Source of the DNA: Eremophila alpestris peregrina
Lineage: Eukaryota > Chordata > Aves > Passeriformes > Alaudidae
Direction of reading: 5' to 3'
NCBI GenBank assembly: GCA_009792885.1
Contig: WMCF01000008.1
Span: 20,449,578-20,513,577, forward strand
DNA: 64,000 nt
Made by a program: the position numbers and the translations under genes. A model generated the notes under the pieces. The model ran no database searches. It had not been told where the DNA came from and worked only from the letters and a program-made list of their open reading frames with translations. Shown one piece after another: positions 22,911-35,452 of this stretch (position 1 is the first letter of the stretch; each line of letters opens with the position of its first letter).

Positions 22911-25905
22911 TTAATGTCTGTCAGTGTAACCAGACTTAATACTTATCATATTTTGTCACAGGCTGTTCACAACCTGATATTTCAGAGACTGCAGGTATCA
23001 ATTACTGAGAGAAATTTGTGATATCTCAGGTGAGCCTCATTGCTTATGAAGGGACTTTCATCCAGAGTAGAAGGAAGCTCATGAGAGATAGACATTTTGC
23101 ATCCACTGAATTTTGTACAACACATAGAACAGAGAATTAGGCGAAAACATGAAGAATGCACTCTCTCAAATATTAATGTGGAAAACAGAAGCTTTTATGG
23201 GATTACTAGGATGGCATCATGGTTCTGTATTTTCAGTGGCTGGTTACATGTATAGGACAGGTTTATCTTCATGGTTAGATTTCTGTTTCAGAAAGCCAAA
23301 TGCCTAGCAGCCTCTGGAATTAAATGGCTGCTGAAGCACAGGAAGACATACAGTGAAGGACTTGAAAATCCGATTTTGATATATTAGTAGGGATTTTCAT
23401 ACCTGATATTTACTCAGTTGATATTTTCAAAAAATAGAGATCCTTTTCCCCCCTTCCCCAAATTTCTGTGAGATTAAATGTCAGTCTGTGCTCACAGAGG
23501 GACGCAGCCTGGTCATTGCAGCCACCAGAGATGTCTGGCATGATTAATTAATTAATTAACTGACTTAGAGGAATGGCTCAACACCATGTTTCTTTGCACT
23601 CACAGCCTCCAACTCAAAGATCTTCTCAACAGCAAGCCAAGAAATTTATGACAGTTAACAGCTAACATGGCTGAAATCTGGCTTATGCTATGTTATGCAT
23701 TTATTATCATTTAATTGTGCTGAAAGAAAATAAAGTAATACTCTGCATGTGTGCATCCTTGAGCCAAAAAGCTCACATGAGGGGCTGTTGACTCATTTTG
23801 TGATATATTGCCCATTTTAGGATGACACATTTTTTAATTGACTTTCTTGGTGAACACAGCTTTTTCAGCAATGCAGTTAATGCATCTTATTTTAGTGCTA
23901 AGGAGAAAAGATCCCCAATGACCTGGCCTGGAGTCCCCAGGAGCAACCAGTGTTGCTGTGTAACAGTGGGGAACTGTTTCAGCTCCCACCCTCCTGGCTC
24001 ATTTGGGCTCTTTAGGTGGCACATCCAAGGCTACCAGCACGGTTAGGGCTCAGTCCTCAGGGCTAGCAATTTAAAAGCCCCTTGGGCAGGCAGAAAATCA
24101 GCTGTTTTCAAAGTGGTGCTCTTGTGATGCAGCCCAAATATGCTGGGTTGAAGGGTGGGGGAAGGAGTTTTACCTGCACCACAGAATAGTCATGGGCTGG
24201 GACAAGTTCTCTTGATTATGTTCATAAATATATAAAATTTTAGTCTTAGGAGCCCAAGATGCTTTGGAAATGCCTTTAGAGGATGCAGCTTGGAGTCCCA
24301 TAAATAAGTTATTTCAGTCACAAATGTTTTAGCTGTGGTAGTTTTCAGTCTGCTCTTTATACAGGGAGATTCATTAGATTTAATGAACACACATTTAACA
24401 TACATTAGTTCTGCTTTTCCTTCTAGCATGCATATTCATTTTCTCTTTAGTGATTGAAGTAATAATTATGGTGCAGCATCGTTTAATAAAGAAATATGAA
24501 AAACATAACAGTCCATCAGACTATCTTAATATATCAAAGTGCTATGACACATATAATATGAAGGTTGTACTTTCTATGTGAAGATTTAAAATTGCTTTGC
24601 AAGTATGAATTTATTGCATCTTAGAAAGCTTTTGTGAGCTAGAAAGTAATAGCATACATCTTTCTAGCTTAGACTCATTCAGATGGCCTGAATTTATATC
24701 ATTTATGAAAGAGAAGACAGTAAATCTGTTACCAAGATAGGAAGCAGATATTGTGGCCTCCATGTTTATACTTCAGCTTACAGAAAATACTGCAGAAACT
24801 GGAGGTGTTTACAAATCTGTTAGTGTGATAAGATTTATTTTCAGTGCTTCTGCCTGATTTATGTCTGAGCCTGTAGCATGAGTAGTCTAGTGACTTCTCA
24901 CATTTCCTATCAAGGAATCATTAAAAGCTCTTGTCATCCACAGGATTTTAAGGGCTGTGTGCTGGGGATAGAACTCCCATGAAAGGCATCAAAATGATGT
25001 GATGACATCAGAAAAATTGTGGTTACAGAAGTACTGCATTTTCCTTTAGTCTGCATTTTCTGTCATGCATAACAGAATGGGAGTGACAACTGCCCCTTTC
25101 AACCACTGCAAAGTCCTTCCTAATCCTCCTCTTTCACAGAATATCTAGGAAAAAAATAGTAAAGAAAGTATTAAGTTCTCCTGAAGTAGATGATATCTTT
25201 GCTATGAATATTTCTTGAGTATGAAACTTTGATTTTGGTAATTTTCACATGGTCTGGGACTAAACAAATGTAGATGAAATATAGCTATTTTACATATTAT
25301 AATGAAATTCCACCCTGATAATCTCATTTCCATCTTCTTAGAAAGCTGATGAGCAGCTCTAATTTTTGCCACATCCCTTGTATTTGCACTGAACTTCTCT
25401 TTTAAACAGATGTCTTTCCTTTTTCTAGCTTCAAATTTTACGACATAGATTTGGATCCTTGTCTATGGCTGCATTCATAGAAACCTCACAAAGGGAATTC
25501 ACTGTTACTCAATAACAGTTAGCTCTGTCAGTCTGAGAAATATAAGCATTCATTTTCACAAGGCTTTAAGTAGTGCTAAATGTAGCACTGTGGGGTATTT
25601 ACAACATCCAGCTTTTAACACTCAGATGCCCTCAGCTATTTTAAGAGATTTTATCAGGAAGACTTTAGGACAGGACTTACTGTGGTACTGGGAATCATTT
25701 CTGGCAAGATTCTCTTCAACCTGCTATGCAAGAAGCCAGGGTAGCCCAGGTAATTTAGTACTTAACTCCTGTTGTCTACTGCTGCTCTCCAGGGTACATA
25801 ATTAACTTACTATGAAAACTCAAAAGTTATTAAATACTTATCTTTTAGTTATTATTGTTTAATAATTTTGTACATTCACAATATTAAAATTCCTTCACAG
25901 ACATT

Positions 25906-25910
25906 CTGTG
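25906..25910 (+). repeat. target-site duplication, left copy (CTGTG)
   Basis: CTGTG directly precedes the TG start of the LTR at 25911. An identical CTGTG follows its CA end at 26454-26458. Confidence 0.85.
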
Positions 25911-26453
25911 TGCACAGCTTTTGGTCAGGACAGAGCTGGTTTTCTTCACAGGAGCTGGTATGAGGCTGTGTTTTGGATTTGTGCTGAAAACAGTGTTTAT
26001 AATTCAGGGATGGTTTAGTTACTGATGTGCAGTGCTTGCACAGAGCCAAGGCCCTTTCTGCTCTTCCAAGTGTCCTGCTGATGAGGCTGGGGGTGGACAA
26101 AGAGTAAGGGGGGACACAGAGGGGACAGCTGACCCCAGCAGACCAGGGAGTTATTGCACACAATATGGCACCACGCTCAGCAATAAAGCTGGATGCTGGT
26201 GGGGACTGGCAGGGGCTGCCCTTCCTCTGGGACAGGCTTGGTGCTGAGCAATTGTGTTCTTTTTTATCACTTTTTACCCCTAAATTTTCTTCCCTTCGTC
26301 CCTTTCCCTTCCTTATAAAAAGATTAGACTGTCTTTATCCCCACTCAGAAATTTTTGCACTTTTACATTTCTGATTTTCATCTCATCTTTCTGAGGAGGA
26401 GAGAGAGTGAGAAGCAGGTGAGTTTATCTGCCTGCCTGTGCTGAACCACAACA
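25911..26453 (+). mobile_element. solo LTR of an avian endogenous retrovirus
   Basis: 543-bp element starting TG (TGCACAGCTTTTGG) and ending CA (GAACCACAACA), flanked by perfect 5-bp CTGTG duplications. Inside are the landmarks of a common avian LTR family: GAGCTGGTATGAGGCTGTGTTTTGGATTTGTGCTG near the start, GGACAGCTGACCCCAGCAG in the middle, GAGCAATTGTGTTC, then AGATTAGACTGTCTTTATCCCCACTC. At the expected TATA position it reads CAATAAAG (26181-26188), which incidentally creates an AATAAA. No internal viral genes flank it, so it is a solo LTR left by LTR-LTR recombination. A 5-bp duplication fits an ERVL-type or some gamma-type integrases. It is antisense to KCND2. Confidence 0.9.
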
Positions 26454-27656
26454 CTGTGGCTCCTAGAGTAAGGGTGAATATTGTCCAAAAATGCACCTTT
26501 TTGTTTATATAAGTTTTTTTTTTTTGTTTGGTCTTTCATAAATCCACCCTGTGTGTTTGTTTTTAAGTGAAAAAAACATGCCCACATTTAATGCTCTGAT
26601 TTTCCAATTTTCAGTAATTGCAAATGATTGATTTCACATTATCTGACAATAATTTACATGACAGTATGTAATAGAGAAGAAAATGCTGTTTATTTTGCAC
26701 ATTAATGGACATGGAATTAAATAAGGTTCATACATTTCTTGAATGGTGCCTTACTTTCACAAGCTATTCAAATTATTGTTCAGTAAACATGAGTTTTACA
26801 TGCTTTTTTTTTTTTCCTAAACTCAAAAATCCTGAATAAGTTATTGTTAGTTATGTTTCTGCAATACTCCTGATATTAATAGCCTGTCTCATATAAAGAA
26901 GTCAAAATGGCTAGCAGGGTTTCCTACTGCAAGCACTCAGTTCTTGACTGCCAGATGCTGTTAAGTAGTTGTTGCAGTTTCTCCTAGAGCTATTTATAAT
27001 TAGCTAGGAACTGATTATTCATAACTTGACAGATAAATTCATCATGTACAATTAATAAATAGCAAAACCAAGCCAATCTTCAGGATATATTTTGCTTTGT
27101 GAAAGTAGAAGACTATACTTGCATGAAAGATTCAGATCGAATTTTATGTCTAAAGTCAAGTTTTGGAGCTGATGATGGTTGGTTGGCTGATTTGTTGAGG
27201 CATCATGCAAAGTCACTCTAGGCAGAAAGTTCTTGGGCAATTAATATTAAGGCTCTTCTGTTCCTCAGGTAATAAACAGCACTGGGCAGATGTACCTGCA
27301 CTGAGGCACTTGTTGGCCAAGAGGACACAAGGCTCTTGTCCTTGAATAGGAAGACATGTATGGAAAACAGAAAAGGCACATAGCAAGGGATACTTCATTC
27401 ACAATATGAAGGACTTAATAATCATAATTGCTGCTGCAGTATGCTGGAATGGACCTTTGGGTCCAAGCTGCCTTGGAGTGGCCTGACACCTATTCCAAGA
27501 GGGAAACTGTGCCTCCTCCTGTCTCTTCCCTGGGCTGGTTGTCATCCCAGTGAATATGACACTGTGAGTGTCCTGCCAAAATCTAGCTCTTGATACCTAT
27601 CACATGCAGAATAGGAAATGATATCCAACCATCCAAGCATACCTAAACCTTTATAG

Positions 27657-27933
27657 TCCCTTCCCTTCCCTTCCCTTCCCTTCCCTTCCCTTCCCTTCCC
27701 TTCCCTTCCCTTCCCTTCCCTTCCCTTCCCTNNNNNNNNNNNNNNNNNNNNNNNNNNNNNNNNNNNNNNNNNNNNNNNNNNNNNNNNNNNNNNNNNNNNN
27801 NNNNNNNNNNNNNNNNNNNNNNNNNNNNNNNNNNNNNNNNNNNNNNNNNNNNNNNNNNNNNNNNNNNNNNNNNNNNNNNNNNNNNNCCCTTCCCTTCCCT
27901 TCCCTTCCCTTCCCTTCCCTCTCCTTTCCTTGC
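27657..27933. repeat. (CCCTT)n / (AAGGG)n pentanucleotide array with assembly gap
   Basis: About 15 perfect TTCCC units on the left (27657-27731), 155 Ns (27732-27886) and about seven units on the right up to 27920, then imperfect units to about 27933. The minus (KCND2 transcript) strand reads AAGGG. Open frames spanning the Ns are artefacts. The true length is unknown. Confidence 0.97.
27732..27886. other. assembly gap (155 N)
   Basis: Run of N inside the pentanucleotide array; both edges are in the repeat, so the gap is most simply unresolved repeat. Confidence 0.99.
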
Positions 27934-29504
27934 CTTTATACATGACAACTGTCATTAACTTTGCCCAAAGTTAATGGGCAAGCAACCAAAATAACAACCT
28001 CTTGAAGTTGTCTCTAGCTGAGAAAAGCTCCACAAATAGCATTCTTCAAAACTGTCTCAGTACTGATAAAACTGCTTGAGAAGAAGGCACAGTAAGACTC
28101 CAGGGCATAATTAGTTATGCCCTGAATTTCAATGTCTAGTTTGGATTATTTATTCATCCAGGGTAGGCCAGATCCTTGGGCCTTACTATCTGATAGAAAA
28201 CAATGTTTTGATAAACAGAGATGATTTCTGCTTTCTTTCCTCCCCACACCCCCTCTGTTTTTGTTTATATTGATTCCAAGGGGTTTCCTGTACTGCAGGA
28301 GAAAACTGGTCTATCCTGCCAACATTTTCTGTATTACAGAGTGGGATTTCATGGTAATTATAAGAATATATTTTTATGATTGGAAGCAGGAGCTTCCTTT
28401 AAAATGCATTCAAAATGCAATGATATATAAATAAATTTCTCTCTTCCATCTTCTCCCAAGAATTAATGTGCAGTGTATTTTTGCCAAAAAGAAACAAGTG
28501 GAATTGCCTAATCTTGAATAAGTGTGCAGAACTCAGTAAGTGCATAAAATGATGGTTGCATGGTTCTTAACAATCCTAAAGTAAGTGACAATATTTTTCT
28601 GTTGTAAATTATCAGTGCTTCTGGAACTAGATTTCAGCTCCTCAGCAAAGCACTTTCTCTTGAGTTTCCTTACAGCCCAAGTGTTTTGCAGTTCCTGAAG
28701 TCTATCAACATTTCACACAGAAGTTTAATCAAGATAAAGTTGCACAATTCAAAGGTACAACTGTCTCAGTGCAATGGAAGCTGTTATAGCCAGCAGGAGG
28801 TACCACTGCCTGCAGGGGTTTGTGCTACTCTCCATGAAACAGCACCTTCTTTTAAGTTTATGTTCTTCAGCCTCAGAGAACAGAAATAAGTTCAGTGCCT
28901 AGGGAAACATTTATTTTAGAAAATGGTGTAAAGCCTCTATTGTATTGAATGAAGAAGGAATCTCAAACTTCAATAATGTGACCTTTTTGCCTGAATATTC
29001 TTTTATAATGCAGTAGAAACCCCCTGTGAAATGCAAGGCTATATTTCATGGCTAAATATGGACTATACAGTGCCCATGAAGTGCTTTCTGTTGATTTTTC
29101 TTTTTTAGAGCAATATGCAGTTCAACATCTCAGTCATTTTGGATTGAAAGAGATTAGCTTTGCAATAGGAGATATCAATGGAACACACATCTAGTGCTAA
29201 GTTAATCAGACCTCAAAGCCATTTTCTCCAAAGCAAGAAGGGCATAAACACAGTCAGAGGAGATCTCTCATCCTTGCTGTTGGCATTGTTCTGGGGAGCA
29301 GAGGAAAAAACTCTTGGCAGGATTGCCATTCATCACTTCATGTTCCTGTTTGAAACATACAATGAGCTCACTGTTTTGCAAGGAGAAAAAGTCAGTTATT
29401 AACTCAAGCAGTTTCTATTCAGGAAGAGATTATGGGGAATAGCAGCCAGGCTACCAATCTAAATTTTGTGAGATATTTTTTAGTGTCCATTTGTTTTCCA
29501 CTGA

Positions 29505-29672
29505 CAAATTGTGCTGGTTTTGGCTGGGGTAGAGTTAATTTTCTATACAGTGGCTGGTATGAGGCTGTGTTTTTATGCTTCCAGTTCTCTCCCTGGTGAT
29601 CCTGCTGGTGGGGGAGTGAGTGAGCAGCTGCATGGGGCTTGGATTCTGGCTGGGTTAAACCATGACACAAAT
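29505..29672 (+). mobile_element. 158-bp internally deleted LTR with 5-bp target duplications
   Basis: The element at 29510-29667 starts TGTGCTGGTTTTGGCTGG and ends GGTTAAACCATGACA (TG...CA). It is bounded by CAAAT at 29505-29509 and CAAAT at 29668-29672. Its first about 65 bases and last about 80 bases match the two ends of the same LTR family as 25911-26453, and the middle (most of U3, R and U5) is absent. It is either a deletion derivative that inserted as is, or a solo LTR that lost about 380 bp afterwards. Confidence 0.88.
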
Positions 29673-31525
29673 GTAAAGCAGGCCTAGAAAACTGCTTTGT
29701 GGCATGGAGTAGGAGACAGTTTCTACCTGAAATGGTTGTGTCTGCAGCTATAATGAAAGCTCAGAACAGGCACAATGATTGCTGGAGCAGATCTATTACC
29801 CGTGACTGCCACGGTGCTCGGGGGCACAGCCAGGAGCACTGTGTGTCCTGAGCTACAGGGGCTTCTCTGCTGCCATTCCACAACAAGAAATAGAAAAGTT
29901 CTTGACAAGAACAAGGTAATGTAGAAGTGACATGAAGTCAGCTGTGAAAGAGGGGAACACAGAATTGGAGTTAGGCTGTGGATCAAAACAGCATGCAGAA
30001 GAGTGGGTGGAATTAGTAGATATATAAAGTATGGGGTTTGGATCCCTGAAGTAGCCTATATTTTAGATTAGGTTTCTAGAGAGGTATGACATTTTTGTGA
30101 TCCATCTGATTTCTTTTTATAGCCATTTTCCTCATCTGACAGCATTTTTTCAAGATGTGGCCATTTAAGGGTGCTTTATCTTCAGCCTGGGCCTGAGTTT
30201 CTTAGCCATGTATCTCTGTTTCTTCTGATTTAAAGATATTTTGAGACTGGTATCACTGCATACATTTATTTCACTGATTTGGGGTTTGCTGTTGGTGTTT
30301 TTTTTTTAAATGAAGGAATCAGTCAAAAAAGTGGCCAGAGAGACACAAACATTTTGTCTCTGACCATGGTGCTGTTGTCGATACGAAGCAGATGCAGCCT
30401 GCAGCTGCCTGTGTTCCCTGGTCTATATAAGCAGTCCCCAGCCATGGTCTGCCTGCACACTTCCCCCAGCAATGATCCTGCTCTCCTGAGATCACTGGAC
30501 ACTCAGGACTGCTGAAGAGAGGTCACAGGCCCAAAAAAAGCCCAAGTGGTGACACTTCAGCCTTGGCAATCACACAACCTGTGTGGCATTGGAAGCCTTC
30601 TGACTGCCATCCACAGAGGAGGGGATGAGAAGGGAAGGGAAGGCATCTCAGCTCCCAGAACAGGGCTTCAGGTGGCAATGGGTGTTCTCTGAGCTGCCTG
30701 GCACTTCAGAATTCAGAGCAGTGGATTAGAACAAGTGCATTGGCAGTGATGGGGAGATAAAAGTAACTGTCCAGGCTTGACTGCATCACTCCTGATAAAT
30801 ACTTCTCTTCCCAGCCCCTGACCTTGTCCATATGTGTCAGGAAGGGAAACAGTGTTCCTGTAGATCTAGTTGATATTTTAGTGAGAGACTCAGCAAATCA
30901 AGGAAGCTGGAAAAACAGACTTTTACTTTCATTTTTCACCTGATTGAGCTGTTTATCTGAAGCCTTTTAAACAAAATAGAGCTGAGGAGACAAGTTCCCC
31001 AACAATCAGATTCCCCCGGAGACTGAATCTGGGACGTTAACTAAACCTGGATTAGTGAAGCAATCTGTTAGCAGTGATGTTAGAAACCATTATTAGATTT
31101 GAGGGTTTTGCTTGTTTGTTTGGTCATTTGTTTGGTGGTTTTGTTGTTTTTTTTTTTTTGCTCAGAAGACTGTGGTAGAAAAAAAATCTGCTTGAAAAAG
31201 CACAGAAGAATCTTCAGTGAGTGAGACTGCAGCTGTAGTCTAAAAATCCTAGATCTAGTCTAACAAGTGGGATGAATTACTAAAATAATAGGTCCATACA
31301 TTTTGAGAGAAAAGATAAATGAAGAGGTTTTGGTTTGCGTTGGGGCTTTTTCCTCACTAAAATAAGACAGTATTTGCATCTAGGACATGGGCTAGGCATG
31401 TAGCACATACATATAGTGGTCTTCTTGCTAAAGAAATACACACTATAATGACACACAGCATATAGAAAATCCTGTTTTATAAGTTAATCATATTTATAGT
31501 TGAACAGCATAAGGGGGAAAAATTA

Positions 31526-31702
<177 letters not shown>

Positions 31703-34700
31703 TTAAAGAAAACAAAAGGCTTAGTAAAGACAAAATATCTTCTAGTAATTTAATCTTACAATTAATTAATTGCACAATGCATTTTACTTCTCTTGCAAAT
31801 AATATTTTACACTTATTCTTACACATACAGCATGCCCATTGTTGTGCACAAATAATTTTAATTTGAAGCTAATTTTTGGTCTCCTGTCTGTCAAAATGGG
31901 GACAGGTAAATCATGTTTTACCTGCTGTACTCTTCCCAGGCCACCTCTATTGCAATGGATAGAGAATGACATTGCTACGAAAAAAAAAATATCAGTGTTG
32001 AAGTTCAGTCCTTATGCTGTTTACTTGCTGAAAGAACTTATCAATTTCATTGGCAAGATCTGAGAGAGACCACTTGGTAAATTAGATACTAAACTGAATA
32101 ATCTATTGTCTCAAGCTGATGGAGTACTTTCATTTAGCAGCATGACACATTCTTGCAACAGTCCAGGAAATAATGGACTTCTTATCATACTTTTTTCAAC
32201 TTGGTTAGACAGAAGCATGGCTGACCTAACTTGTTGATATGAGAAGCTGGAGTAGCTGAGTTCCAGATGTCCCTTCTATGGTCTAGGTGAAAGCAAACTC
32301 AAGCCACAAGTAAGCAAGCAACCAAATTGCAACTGCAATACTGGCTCAGTGCTCAGAATTACTAAAGCTACCACCTTGCTTTATGATGTTGGATATTGTT
32401 TTGTCTAGCAAGTAAGAACAAAGTGTATGTATGTAAAGGCACTCCAGTGGCAACTTATTAAGAGATTTTAGCTCTTTGCATTTTGCTATATTCTATAGGG
32501 GACAAGTATGTAATTACATTCTATAGAGTTTAATAAAAAGATTAATTACTTTCAAGTACGTACCATTCAGTTTTTAACTTTATTGGATTTTAAGTTATTA
32601 TTAAACATCGATTTTAGCTTGTGAGTTTAGTATGCATGTGCTAAGAGAGACAGCATATTCCCTATTACAAAGAATTTATAAACTCTTAACACAAGAAAAA
32701 TTAAGAAATAAAACTGCAGGGGAGCAGTGTTTAGAAAATACTGTCGGGAAAACAAAACCTGTCTGTTCAGCAGGAACTGGAAAAATAATAGAGGAGAAGG
32801 AGGAAGTCTTCAATTCAGTGTCCAAATTGTGCACCTAATCACGAGGGATGGATAAAAGGGTGAGGATATGGGATGATGGAGAAAGTACATGAAGTTAGAG
32901 GTCACCTTCTAGCAATGAGAGCTCAGCTCATGCCAAAAGGAGGTGAAGATGAATGGTTTGCATTTTGTAAGATATGAGGAAAGTGTTGAACATAAATATT
33001 CAAATAAGTTGGCATCCAAGCAGATGTAATATAGATAGAATATAGTCTTAGAATATTGACATAGATTATGTTGTGTTAAATAAATATTTGGTTGCTTTAC
33101 TAAGCATGTCCAAGTGTAAAATATTCACATGAATAATATAATTAGCATTTATCCAATATCCCCCCCCACACACTTAGAATTCAAATGCTATTTGTTTCTC
33201 ATTTTGTGACATGGCAGGATTGCATGAAAAATGCATAATTTAATAGAATCCATCTTTTACATGAATAATATAACTGGTCTTAATTAAAGATATCTAAAAA
33301 CTGGAAAAATACTAGAAAGAACATCATGCTTTCCTTCACATCAACAATTGCACCCCACAACACAGGCATTTTTGGTGCTTATCACTTCCTACAGCCTGAG
33401 CTGGCTATCAGCTGTATGCATGACCAGCTGTTCTTTTCTTTGAGCAAGGAAGTGGATAAATGACCTTTCAAGGTCTCTTTGACAAATGGGATCCCCAACA
33501 CCTCACTAACCCCACTTTTTCCAGGCAGAACAATAGAAAAGCAGTGGGCATAGGGCCAGGGTTGTGAGCTTTGTGGAGGAGACCTAGGATCAAACCACTG
33601 GTAAACATTTCTGCTTTACATTGTTCATGAGTTTTATTTCATACTTACAGATACCAGTATTTTCATATATTGGATGAAACTGTGTAAACAAACCTGACAT
33701 AACCAGATTTTGAAATGCAAAATTTACACATGCCCAGTACTAGATCTCTTAAATTAGATCTCTTAAATGAGATTCCTTAACCTATATTTAGATGCTTATC
33801 ACTTGAAATGCCAAACTGCTGAACCTCCATAAACTTCCATTGTCACTGATGGCAGCTGTGGACAGAAGGCATAGCTGGCTCTAATTAATTTGGCTTGAAA
33901 TTGCTCAGGGATATAGTTCATCCTGTTGATAATGTGACACTATAATTATATGAATCAAGAGCAGACTGAAGCTTTAGGAGCTGTGACAGGAAGCACAAGC
34001 TCATCTATCTTTAGCATTTCAGCATTTATGTGTGGACCTAACCAGTGACTTAAGCAGATGCCTTTTCATAATATTTTAGTGTTACAGAGTGAAATAAAAA
34101 AATTTAAGATTGTTTGACACAAGAAGGCATTTTGCAATGTTTTTCTTACCTTCTGGACAAAATGTCACGCAGATGTATATACTGCTTACTTTAAAATAAC
34201 TTGCTTTTGGTTACTTTTCTTTTTTAGCTTGCATCAGTTGTAATACAGTGACATTTTCCAAAGGTAATGTTGCTTGTCTGTTATTTAGTGCTAGTAATGC
34301 CTTTCACATAATTAATAATTCTTACATAATTAGTTTTTCTCCTGTTGCTAACCATGGTGTTGAAGTTGTTTAAACAAAATTATGGCCAGAAAAATTACTT
34401 CAAAGAAATTAATCTACCTAATTCTCACAGGATGAGAAACGTATTTGGTTACTTTTGTGAAAAAACAGAGGTTTTGCTACGTTTGCTCTGGTTAACCTTG
34501 CTCTCCTCTGGGACAGTGACACAGATTTTAGTCTGGTGTAGTCATAATCAGAATTGCTAATGAAGATCCTCCTCCTGAAATAAACATTACATTTAGTTAT
34601 ACCTCATATATCACTGAACACCACCAATTGAAATGGATGATATAAAATGAAGGGAAAATTCCTTCTATCACCCCAACTGCAATTGTTTTATTCTTTGGAA

Positions 34701-35400
34701 ATTCTAAAGTAAGAAAAAGAGTGTAACTCTATTTTCAGATGGCAGGAAAGCTTTGAGGTGCTAGTATTTCACAGTGGAAAATTTATACTTGATCTCTAAA
34801 ACAAATTCTAAATTCTGCAGAAAATCTGATTTCTTCAGCCATAGAGACACAACAAATGTAGAATCTTATTAGGCAATTTTCACAGACTCTCTTTTCAAAA
34901 GGCAATTATTTTAAGGTTTTATCTAGTGCTACTCTGCCTGTCTCACTTTTCTTCAGGCTGGAACTGCAAACATATTCTCCTTTATTTGCTTTTTTTCCCT
35001 AGCTGCAGTCTTTTCATAGCCTTGTATATGGTCTGTTCTGCATATGTGTATTCTTGTAGCCAAAGCTCAAGCCAGTCTTTGGGCATTTATGATTTGTATT
35101 GACAATCTAATTTTGTAATGTCAGAAGTGTCATCCCAAAATCTTATGTTCTGGATGAATGAAGAAAAAGAGGCTTCATACTCATCCCTGGTATCAATCAG
35201 GTGCATTCTACTTCAGTTGCCAAAAAGGGAAGGGAAAAGGCTATGAAAAACTAGGTGTGTCAATCAAGTTTTATCAAATCACAAGTCAGAAACAACATGA
35301 TCAAACTAATGCTTAGGTTTCATTAAATGTAGTCCAGACAGGCCAGATGTGCTATTGCTTGCAACCCATGGATATCTCTTCACTAAGTGACATTGTACAG

Positions 35401-35452
35401 GGATGGATGGATGGATGGATGGATGGATGGATGGATGGATGGATGGATGGAT
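35401..35452. repeat. (GGAT)13 microsatellite
   Basis: Thirteen uninterrupted GGAT units in KCND2 intron 1. A proline/histidine/serine-rich open frame on the opposite strand is just the repeat. Confidence 0.98.

Noticed and set aside
27542..27955. Open frames rich in G-K-E-R across the N run
   Set aside because: Products of the AAGGG repeat and of undefined bases.
35401..35452. Direct-repeat array as a CRISPR-like structure
   Set aside because: Plain 4-base microsatellite with no spacers, in a vertebrate intron.
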